A stretch of DNA of 6,533 bases from positions 1-6,533 of the forward strand of contig CAIVBX010000047.1 of assembly GCA_903904275.1 (NCBI GenBank), read 5' to 3'. The DNA is from an uncultured Pseudomonadota bacterium (GTDB lineage Bacteria > Pseudomonadota > Gammaproteobacteria > Methylococcales > Methylomonadaceae). Positions 1-5,847 of this stretch are shown here, piece after piece. The number at the start of each line of letters is the position of its first letter. Position 1 is the first letter of the stretch. The position numbers and the translations under genes were made by a program. A model generated the notes under the pieces. The model was not told where the DNA came from. It did no database searches and worked only from the letters and a program-made list of their open reading frames with translations.

Positions 1-1166
1 TGACAGCAACTAACGAAATCACATCAATCACTCAATTTATGGATTGGGTACGAGAATGCACCCTGTCCACAAATGTGAACAAATCAGAAACACCAGAATT
101 TTTTTATAGAGGACACGCTGATATAAATTATCAATTCCAGCCTAGCGTTTATCGCACGGATAAAGATGGTAAGAGTTATAGAGCTGTCGAATATCAGTTG
201 TATCAGGATATGCTACGCCATAATCCAGCAGCTTTTAGCGAAGATAAAACGCTTTTCGAGCGTTTGGTAAGAATGCAACATCACGGTTTACCAACACGAT
301 TATTAGATGTTACCCAAAGTCCTTTGGTCGCGTTGTATTTTGCCTGTTGCGAACATAATAACGAAGATGGAAAAGTGATGTTTTTTAGTATGCCTCAATT
401 AGCGGTCACATATTCAACCGCTCTTCGCGATACACATTTAGCAGGCATTGAAGCTCCACTGACATTATCAAATCTCGGTAATCATATAATTAGTGAATTG
501 ATGAATTACTTCAGAAACGTAAACCTCCCACCTTTTTATCATGAAGCATTTAATGGCGAGCTTGAAAAGTTCTTATCTGATATTACCGCCCACCTACAAA
601 GAATGACATCATACCCTGACGTAATGCACAGAATAGAAGGTTTGAACATTGTAGAAAATGTGACTACTCAAACTTTTTTCACAAATCTGGGGGAATCTTT
701 AAAAAAACGATTTTTCGAATCAGAACGTTCAGAACAGGAAATTCTCCAAAATGCACGGTTATTTTTGATAAGCATTGAGAATGGATATTTAGAGCGGGTT
801 AGAAAAATTATCGATGAGTTATGTGAACGAATAGGTGTCCGCTATAGCTATGATTGGAATAATCGTTTGCATCATTTTTTATCTGAATTTACTTATTTCA
901 ATTTTGTTTGCCCACCTCTCAATAATGAAAGAATCCGCCGCCAGCAAGGAGCTTTTTTAATTTTTCCTCCAATAAAATCTGAACTATGGACTGTAGACCA
1001 TTTTCATCAGGCTTTGAAAATCCAAACATACGAATTTGTTATCACAGCGAAAAATAAAAATATCTTGTTGAAAGAACTTGTCAGTATAGGAATTACACAA
1101 GGTTATTTATTTCCCGAATTAGAAAAACAGGCAGAAGAGGTAAAGTTACGCTATCCACCATCGTAA
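1..1166 (+). CDS. FRG-domain protein, start codon cut by the left window edge
   Basis: The first in-frame ATG is at 39, but the frame stays open back to base 3 and the window begins with 'tg'. One missing base would make a start codon giving MTATNEITSITQFMDW, and FRG proteins often begin with such an EITSI-type stretch. I therefore think the true start lies one base outside. Numbering from the ATG at 39, the FRG core shows FYRGH (22-26), E51, then QHHGLPTRLLD (80-90) followed by T92. A second conserved stretch, NERIRRQQGAFLI, is at 295-307. The C-terminal end (VITAKNK through LFPELE) matches the usual tail of full-length FRG proteins. Residues about 100-290 are variable and match nothing I recognise. 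No signal peptide or membrane segment is visible, so it is probably cytosolic. The biochemical function of the family is not settled; members are often found among accessory and anti-phage genes. No partner gene is visible in the window. Domain identity is sure; function is not. Confidence 0.88.
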   Translation, partial: TATNEITSITQFMDWVRECTLSTNVNKSETPEFFYRGHADINYQFQPSVYRTDKDGKSYRAVEYQLYQDMLRHNPAAFSEDKTLFERLVRMQHHGLPTRLLDVTQSPLVALYFACCEHNNEDGKVMFFSMPQLAVTYSTALRDTHLAGIEAPLTLSNLGNHIISELMNYFRNVNLPPFYHEAFNGELEKFLSDITAHLQRMTSYPDVMHRIEGLNIVENVTTQTFFTNLGESLKKRFFESERSEQEILQNARLFLISIENGYLERVRKIIDELCERIGVRYSYDWNNRLHHFLSEFTYFNFVCPPLNNERIRRQQGAFLIFPPIKSELWTVDHFHQALKIQTYEFVITAKNKNILLKELVSIGITQGYLFPELEKQAEEVKLRYPPS

Positions 1167-1181
1167 TTTTAACAAACGTAT

Positions 1182-1205
1182 TTCTAGCATTATCAAAAGC
1201 TAGAA
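1182..1205 (+). terminator. Weak hairpin after the FRG gene, possible terminator
   Basis: TTCTAGC (1182-1188) and GCTAGAA (1199-1205) form a perfect 7-bp stem around a 10-base loop, 15 bases after the stop codon. An outer pair, AACAA (1171-1175) with TTGTT (1209-1213), could extend it across an unpaired stretch. The stem is short, only moderately GC-rich, and not followed by a run of T, so intrinsic termination is uncertain. Confidence 0.35.
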
Positions 1206-1221
1206 CACTTGTTGCAAAACA

Positions 1222-1235
1222 AACAATCAATTGTT
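1222..1235. repeat. Short inverted repeat in the gap before the DUF6156-like gene
   Basis: AACAAT-CA-ATTGTT is a perfect 6-bp dyad with a 2-base centre, about 110 bp upstream of the next start codon. It could be a small protein-binding site, but such AT-rich palindromes also arise by chance. The rest of the 179-bp gap (1167-1345) shows no convincing promoter pair at standard spacing and no small gene. Confidence 0.25.
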
Positions 1236-1332
1236 CATTACGAAACCTTTACTACAAACAAAGTCCCGAATTTACTGACTTTTCAGGCGGCATAATCATT
1301 GCTGATTTAGGTTTAATTGTTGTCTTCAAACA

Positions 1333-1338
1333 AAGGAA
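1333..1338 (+). promoter_or_regulatory. Ribosome binding site for the 102-residue gene
   Basis: AAGGAA lies 7 bases upstream of the ATG at 1346, a good Shine-Dalgarno match at ideal spacing. It supports that start codon. Confidence 0.7.
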
Positions 1339-1345
1339 TCAAACG

Positions 1346-1654
1346 ATGGAAATTGATACTCAAAATTTGCAATGCCGCCATTTTGTCACATACAGCGGTG
1401 TGAAATTACCTTTTAAATTATCCCAAGAATTAACCGATGCTGAACTGCACAATCGAAATACCTTTTTTCGCGCGTATTTCGATGACAAAGACCAACTGTT
1501 GTTTTTTCAAAAAATGGTTTATGGTGAAAGCGAATTAGAACATCGCTACAGCTATTACGATAACGGCGTGTTACAACAAGCCGAAATTACCGATGCAGAC
1601 GACGAAGTTACCGTGCTGACGTTTGATGAAACAGGAAATGTGATTGAAGACTAA
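1346..1654 (+). CDS. Small conserved protein, DUF6156-like, upstream of and overlapping selO
   Basis: A 102-residue protein with a clear ribosome binding site. From memory it resembles the DUF6156 family of small proteobacterial proteins; the parts I compare are the N-terminal CRHFVTYSGVKLPF, the central NRNTFFRAYFD, and the C-terminal VYGESELEHRY followed by AEITDADDEVTVLTFD. That assignment was not checked by a search. The second half alternates aromatic and acidic residues (RYSYYDNGVLQQ, TFDETGNVIE) and looks like paired beta-hairpins, loosely similar to a YD-type repeat. It has no signal peptide or membrane segment and only one cysteine (C10), so it is probably a cytosolic soluble protein. 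Its last 11 bp overlap the start of selO, which suggests one transcript and translational coupling. No function is known to me, and a role connected to SelO would be inference from position alone. Confidence 0.8.
   Translation: MEIDTQNLQCRHFVTYSGVKLPFKLSQELTDAELHNRNTFFRAYFDDKDQLLFFQKMVYGESELEHRYSYYDNGVLQQAEITDADDEVTVLTFDETGNVIED
1633..1646 (+). promoter_or_regulatory. Ribosome binding site and TTG start of selO inside the upstream gene
   Basis: AGGA (1633-1636) lies 7 bases before the TTG at 1644, which fixes this unusual start. An ATG at 1638-1640 is in the same frame but is followed directly by TGA (1641-1643), so it cannot start selO. The next in-frame methionine lies beyond conserved N-terminal SelO sequence. 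TTG starts usually give lower initiation, which fits coupling to translation of the overlapping upstream gene. Confidence 0.65.
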
Positions 1655-3236
1655 AATTAACACGCTCGATGCGCTTACTTTCGACAACCGATTTGTTCGA
1701 GAATTACCCGCAGATTTAGAAACCCAAAATGAACCTCGTCAGGTGGTTGGCGCGTGTTATTCAAACGTGTTGCCAACGCCTGTTCGACAACCTCGCACCG
1801 TTGCATTTGCAAAAGAAGTCGCTGATTTATTAGATTTAAGCGAAGACATTTGCGAATCAGCCGATTTTGCTCAAGTGTTTGCGGGAAATCGTTTAGCGAA
1901 AGGCATGGAAGCCTATGCAACGTGTTATGGCGGACATCAATTTGGCGAATGGGCAGGACAATTGGGCGATGGACGCGCTATCAATTTGGGCGAAGTCGTC
2001 AATTCCAAAAATCAACATTGGACATTGCAATTAAAAGGCGCAGGCAAAACGCCTTATTCACGTCGCTCGGATGGTTTAGCGGTGTTGCGCTCATCGGTGC
2101 GGGAATTTTTGTGTAGCGAAGCGATGCACCATTTAGGCATTCCCACAACCCGCGCGTTGAGTTTGGTTTTAACGGGTGAACACGTTGTGCGCGACATGTT
2201 TTACGACGGCAATCCTCAACACGAACAAGGCGCAGTCGTTTGTCGTGTCGCGCCCTCATTTACCCGTTTTGGACATTTTCAAATTTTTGCCGCGCGTGAT
2301 GACCTTACCTTATTAAAACAATTTGTTGATTTCACGATTCGCACCGATTTTCCAGAATTGGGCGAACCATCAACCGCCGTTTATTTGAAATGGTTTGAAG
2401 AGGTTTGCCGACGCACAGCCGATATGATTGTGCATTGGCAACGAGTGGGTTTTGTTCATGGGGTGATGAATACTGACAACATGTCGATACTCGGACTGAC
2501 GATTGATTATGGTCCTTACGGTTGGTTGGAGAATTTTGATTTGGATTGGACTCCGAATACCACTGATGCGGATATTCGTCGTTATCGTTTCGGAAGACAA
2601 GCGCGAATGGCATCATGGAATCTAGCACAACTTGCCAACGCGATTATTCCTTTGATTCAACAAATTAAACCGTTGCAAGCCATATTGGATGAACATTACA
2701 TCCAAAATTTCCAAAATGCGTGGTCAAACATGATGGCGGAAAAATTGGGATTGTCAGATATTCAAGAAACCGATGAAACCTTGATTCATGACTTAATTGT
2801 TTTGTTGCAAACGGTTGAAACGGATATGACGCTATTTTTTAGACAACTGGCAAAAGTCGATATGTCGCAAATAAATTTTGATATTTCATCGTTAAAAGAC
2901 ATTTATTATTCGCCTGAACAATTAGATGAAACCTATGAAAACACTCGTCTCGAATGGCTAAAACGTTATCAGCAACGTTTGCATCAAAGCGAAATAATGG
3001 AAGCTGAACGATGCAAACGTATGAATGCGATGAATCCGATTTATGTACCGCGTAATTATTTAGTGCAACTTGCTATCGATGCCGCAGAACAAGGCGACTT
3101 TAGCGAAATTCATAAACTACTCGACGTTTTTCGTTCGCCTTATGACGAAAAACCGCATTTGAAAAAATACGCCGAAAAACGTCCCGATTGGGCAAAAGAA
3201 CGAGCAGGATGTTCGATGTTGTCGTGCAGCTCTTAA
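1644..3236 (+). CDS. selO: SelO, protein adenylyltransferase (YdiU/UPF0061 family)
   Basis: SelO has a kinase fold but transfers AMP from ATP to Ser, Thr or Tyr of target proteins, and is linked to redox homeostasis. Family signatures in order: FDNRFVRELPAD near the start, YGGHQFGEWAGQLGDGRA, LKGAGKTPYSRRSDG (130-144), SSVREF (150-155), and HGVMNTDNMSILGLTIDYGP (272-291). By comparison with the Pseudomonas SelO structure as I recall it, K131 and E154 are the ATP-binding salt-bridge pair. D278, N279 and D288 supply the metal-binding and catalytic residues, so the enzyme looks active. It ends in SCSS, where C528 sits at the position taken by selenocysteine in animal SelO. It is 530 residues, longer than the E. 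coli protein of about 480, with no visible break. It starts at TTG with a good ribosome binding site, overlaps the upstream gene by 11 bp, and its stop interlocks with that of modC. Confidence 0.96.
   Translation: MKTKINTLDALTFDNRFVRELPADLETQNEPRQVVGACYSNVLPTPVRQPRTVAFAKEVADLLDLSEDICESADFAQVFAGNRLAKGMEAYATCYGGHQFGEWAGQLGDGRAINLGEVVNSKNQHWTLQLKGAGKTPYSRRSDGLAVLRSSVREFLCSEAMHHLGIPTTRALSLVLTGEHVVRDMFYDGNPQHEQGAVVCRVAPSFTRFGHFQIFAARDDLTLLKQFVDFTIRTDFPELGEPSTAVYLKWFEEVCRRTADMIVHWQRVGFVHGVMNTDNMSILGLTIDYGPYGWLENFDLDWTPNTTDADIRRYRFGRQARMASWNLAQLANAIIPLIQQIKPLQAILDEHYIQNFQNAWSNMMAEKLGLSDIQETDETLIHDLIVLLQTVETDMTLFFRQLAKVDMSQINFDISSLKDIYYSPEQLDETYENTRLEWLKRYQQRLHQSEIMEAERCKRMNAMNPIYVPRNYLVQLAIDAAEQGDFSEIHKLLDVFRSPYDEKPHLKKYAEKRPDWAKERAGCSMLSCSS
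3233..3236. other. Shared stop palindrome of convergent selO and modC
   Basis: The four bases TTAA contain the TAA stop of selO on the plus strand (3234-3236) and the TAA stop of modC on the minus strand (3235-3233). No untranslated space exists between the genes, so each transcript must extend into the antisense strand of the other before ending. Confidence 0.95.
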
Positions 3237-4324
3237 TTCAAAATTGACATACCTTTAATTTGCACAAAAACCTCTTTGCCAATTTTTAAATTCAAAACTA
3301 CGGCTGATTTTCGTGTGATATGGGCAAGTAGCGGTTGATTTCCGACTTCCAAACGGACAATACTTTGCCCACTTTCACCGTCTGCAATATCAATAATTGT
3401 GGCGGGTAAAACATTCAAAATACTGGTGGCGCGTGATGTTTCTAAAACAATACTGACATCACGCGCATAAATTTGAACCCGCAATGAGGTTCCAATTTTG
3501 GCATCAATCGCAGGCAAACTCAGCGAACCATTTTCAATTGCAACGCGCGTTAAATGAAATTCCGTTTCATGTTCAACAACAGTTGCATTCCAAACGGTTG
3601 TCGCTTCTCGGTCTTGTGAAAGTGATAAATCCAAACGACTTAATGTTTCTGACAACGTTCCTGAAGCCTGCACTTTTCCTGATTCTAAAACAACCAAATA
3701 ATCAGCGAGTTGCGCGACTTCTTGCTGTGAATGTGTGACATACAAAACGGGAATGTTTAATTCCTGATTTAAGCGCGTGAGAAACGGTAAAATTTCTTGT
3801 TTTCGTTTCGCATCAAGCGATGCAAGTGGCTCATCCATCAACAAAATTTCAGGGTTCAAAACCAACGCTCGCGCAATGGCAACCCGTTGTTTTTCGCCAC
3901 CTGATAAACGCTCTGGCATTCGTTCAAGCAAATGTTTAATACCAAGTAAATTGATAATTTGTTCAAATTTTGGATTATTTAAACTGGCTTTAATTCGTTT
4001 CAACCCAAAATTCAAATTTTCACGCACGCTCAAATGTAAAAATAAATTTGCCTCTTGAAATACATAACCAAGCGGACGTTGATATGTTGGCAGAAAAACA
4101 CCGACATCGCTGTCTTCCCAGATGCTGCCGTTAATTTCCAAATAACTTTGTTGCGCTTGTTGCAAACCTGCAATGCAACGTAACAACGTGGTTTTGCCGC
4201 TGCCCGAATGCCCAAATAAAACCGTCACACCAGAATTAGGCAAACGTAAATTCACGGATAATTGAAATTCACCGTAATCGAGTTTGAAACGCGCGGTAAT
4301 AAATTTGTTTAATTTTCGGTTCAT
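3233..4324 (-). CDS. modC: ModC, molybdate ABC transporter ATP-binding subunit
   Basis: This cytoplasmic ATPase of the molybdate importer works as a dimer with ModB. I choose the ATG at 4324 (363 residues), whose ATG overlaps the modB TGA as ATGA. An upstream in-frame start at 4408 would lie inside modB and add 28 residues unlike any ModC. In order: Walker A GHSGSGKT (38-45), Q-loop Q90, signature LSGGE (140-144), Walker B ILLMDE (160-165), D-loop SLD (169-171), switch H198. A C-terminal regulatory region ends in a TOBE/Mop-type domain (about 298-363, beginning near TSILNVLPATI), which in this family binds oxyanion. All catalytic residues are present. No separate Shine-Dalgarno is obvious, so translation is probably coupled to modB. 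The length is close to the usual 350-360. Molybdate is the expected substrate; tungstate cannot be excluded from sequence. Confidence 0.95.
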   Translation of the reverse strand: MNRKLNKFITARFKLDYGEFQLSVNLRLPNSGVTVLFGHSGSGKTTLLRCIAGLQQAQQSYLEINGSIWEDSDVGVFLPTYQRPLGYVFQEANLFLHLSVRENLNFGLKRIKASLNNPKFEQIINLLGIKHLLERMPERLSGGEKQRVAIARALVLNPEILLMDEPLASLDAKRKQEILPFLTRLNQELNIPVLYVTHSQQEVAQLADYLVVLESGKVQASGTLSETLSRLDLSLSQDREATTVWNATVVEHETEFHLTRVAIENGSLSLPAIDAKIGTSLRVQIYARDVSIVLETSRATSILNVLPATIIDIADGESGQSIVRLEVGNQPLLAHITRKSAVVLNLKIGKEVFVQIKGMSILN

Positions 4325-4998
4325 TTGACGTGAGGTGACGTTTTTAAAACGGTGTAAAGAATCAACAGTACAGTAAATGAAAACACAAGCAAACCACCTG
4401 CGAGCCAATGTGCTTGCGTATATTCGAGAGCTTCGACGTGATTATAAATTTGTACGGAGACAACGCGCGTTTTATCGGGAATGTTGCCGCCGACCATCAA
4501 AACCACGCCAAATTCACCGACAGTGTGCGCGAAACCTAAAATTGTGGCGGTTAAAAAACCTGCTTTTGATTGCGGTAAAACCACACTGAAAAAAGTATCT
4601 ATCGGACTTGCGCGTAATGTTGCAGCGGCTTCTAACGGTTGATTGCCAATGCTTAAAAAAGCCGTTTGCAATGGCTGAACAACGAAAGGCATCGAATATA
4701 AAACTGAGGCGACGACCAAACCTGCAAACGTAAAAGGCAACGTGCCAATGCCTAACCACATTGTGAATTCACCGACAATTCCATTTTTACCCAATAAAAT
4801 TAGTAGATAAAAACCTAAAACTGTTGGCGGCAAAACCAGCGGCAATGCAACAATTGCGTTGATAATGCCACGGAATTTTGACGATGTTCGCGCTAACCAC
4901 CACGCGAGCGGCGTTCCGAATAACAACATAAAAATCGTAGCAAGGCTGGCGACTTTAAACGTTAATAACAGCGTGGCGAAATCGGCAGATGTGAGCAT
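4321..4998 (-). CDS. modB: ModB, molybdate ABC transporter permease
   Basis: This inner-membrane channel subunit has 225 residues, the normal ModB length. About five hydrophobic membrane segments are visible, near residues 9-33, 46-69, 90-112, 146-168 and 200-221. The cytoplasmic EAA loop that docks onto the ATPase is at 123-142 (EAAATLRASPIDTFFSVVLP). It keeps the pattern of the family, with arginine where many permeases have glycine, which I recall as common in ModB. The stretch FAHTVGEFGVVLMVGGNIP is diagnostic for ModB. It starts 2 bp after the modA stop, and its own stop overlaps the modC start by 4 bp, so the three genes form a tightly coupled operon. No strong ribosome binding site precedes it. 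Confidence 0.95.
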   Translation of the reverse strand: MLTSADFATLLLTFKVASLATIFMLLFGTPLAWWLARTSSKFRGIINAIVALPLVLPPTVLGFYLLILLGKNGIVGEFTMWLGIGTLPFTFAGLVVASVLYSMPFVVQPLQTAFLSIGNQPLEAAATLRASPIDTFFSVVLPQSKAGFLTATILGFAHTVGEFGVVLMVGGNIPDKTRVVSVQIYNHVEALEYTQAHWLAGGLLVFSFTVLLILYTVLKTSPHVK

Positions 4999-5000
4999 AA

Positions 5001-5768
5001 TCAGTTCGGTAAATCGTAGCCGTATTTTTTAATAATGGTTTTTGCTGGTTCAGATTTCAAATAATCAAGTAACGCTTTTGCAGCAGGATTTTCTTCACCT
5101 GTTTTTAATAAAACCGCGTCCTGTTTAATCGGCGTATACAAATTTTGCGGCACAATCCAACCTGAACCGCTGGTGAATTTACCATTTTCGCTAACTTGCG
5201 ATAACGCAACAAAACCCAATTCCGCATTTCCTGTGCTGACAAATTGATGCGTTTGTGAAATGTTTTCACCAAGTACAAAAAGTGGTTTTAACTTATTAAA
5301 AACATTTTTATTTGTTAAAACTTCAATTGCCGCCGCGCCATACGGTGCAAGTTTTGGGTCTGCTAGTGATAAATGTTCAAAACCACCTTTACTTAAAACC
5401 TCACCTTTATTATCAACAAAATTCGCCGTATTTGACCATAAAACCAATTTTCCTAAAGCATAAGTAAAATGGCTGCCTTGAACTGCAAAACCGCTTTGTT
5501 GTAATTTAGTGGGACTTTTATCGTCAGCAGCTAAAAACACTTCAAATGGTGCGCCGTTTTCAACTTGCGATACAAATTTTCCAGATGCACCAAACGATAA
5601 TTGCGCCGTGTGTCCAGTTTCTTTTTCAAATTCAGCGGCAATTTCGGTCATTGGTTTGGTGAAATTTGAGGCGACCGCAACGAGCGTTGTTTCTGCATAA
5701 GCAACGCTATTTATGGTAATTAAAAAAAAGCTAGCGAATGAATAATACGTTAATTTTTTGAGAAACAT
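5001..5768 (-). CDS. modA: ModA, periplasmic molybdate-binding protein, Azotobacter-type
   Basis: This secreted receptor captures molybdate for the ModBC channel. A signal peptide is plain: KK at 4-5, a hydrophobic core at about 8-23, and AYA at 23-25 for cleavage before E26. The mature part shows VAVASNFTKPM (30-40), FGASGKF (59-65), FEVFLAADD (75-83), ADPKLAPYG (136-144) and TGNAELGFVALSQV. S34, N35, S62 and Y143 fall where, as I remember the Azotobacter ModA structure, residues contact the oxyanion. The sequence lacks the VYGSDA-type loop with its ligand tyrosine of E. coli ModA, which places it in the Azotobacter-like branch. At 255 residues it is the usual length. AGAGG at 5780-5776 lies 7 bases before the ATG. 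It is the first gene of modABC, and a long dyad upstream may control it. Molybdate versus tungstate preference cannot be told from sequence. Confidence 0.95.
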   Translation of the reverse strand: MFLKKLTYYSFASFFLITINSVAYAETTLVAVASNFTKPMTEIAAEFEKETGHTAQLSFGASGKFVSQVENGAPFEVFLAADDKSPTKLQQSGFAVQGSHFTYALGKLVLWSNTANFVDNKGEVLSKGGFEHLSLADPKLAPYGAAAIEVLTNKNVFNKLKPLFVLGENISQTHQFVSTGNAELGFVALSQVSENGKFTSGSGWIVPQNLYTPIKQDAVLLKTGEENPAAKALLDYLKSEPAKTIIKKYGYDLPN

Positions 5769-5775
5769 GACAATA

Positions 5776-5780
5776 CCTCT
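5776..5780 (-). promoter_or_regulatory. Ribosome binding site of modA
   Basis: AGAGG on the minus strand lies 7 bases upstream of the modA ATG and is the strongest Shine-Dalgarno in the mod operon. It supports the chosen start. The downstream mod genes lack a clear site of their own. Confidence 0.7.
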
Positions 5781-5800
5781 AAATTTTTAGCGTTAAAATC

Positions 5801-5838
5801 AACCTTGCACGTTACGTTAAAACATAGCGTGCAAAGTT
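5801..5838. promoter_or_regulatory. Long imperfect inverted repeat upstream of modA; operator or hairpin
   Basis: Arms 5801-5817 and 5822-5838 pair at 14 of 17 positions plus one G-T wobble, around the 4-base centre TAAA. The outer block TTGCACG/CGTGCAA (5805-5811, 5828-5834) is perfect; the inner parts are TTACGT and ACATAG. On the minus strand the core reads CGCTATGT...ACGTAACG, which recalls the CGYTAT/ATAACG half-sites of ModE operators, but the two halves are closer together than in the E. coli consensus I remember. It lies 33-70 bases before the modA start, where an operator or 5' leader would be. It also lies 10 bases after the stop of the upstream gene, so it could be that gene's 3' hairpin; however, the minus strand continues GGTTGATTTTAACG, which is not a convincing T-run. 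I found no reliable -35/-10 pair in this 79-bp gap. Confidence 0.5.
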
Positions 5839-5847
5839 CAACAAAAA

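Noticed and set aside
1167..1345. Promoter for the DUF6156-like gene and selO, e.g. TTTACT (1271) with CATAAT (1291)
   Set aside because: The spacing between these boxes is 14 bases, too short for a standard promoter, and no better pair was found, so none is annotated.
1675..2628. Several open frames of 76-98 residues on both strands within selO
   Set aside because: They overlap a strongly conserved gene, have no recognisable domains or good ribosome binding sites, and read as out-of-frame shadows.
4325..4408. Longer modC frame starting at 4408, inside modB
   Set aside because: The added 28 residues do not resemble ModC, whereas the ATG at 4324 gives an ATGA overlap with the modB stop and a normal ModC N-terminus.
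5722..5729. Run of eight A (T on the modA strand) in the signal-peptide region of modA
   Set aside because: It could slip, but the gene is intact, the run encodes ordinary hydrophobic residues, and the sequence is AT-rich; there is no sign of phase variation.
5769..5847. Molybdenum cofactor riboswitch in the modA leader
   Set aside because: The gap is only 79 bp and shows a single dyad, which is too short and too simple for the known Moco RNA motif.
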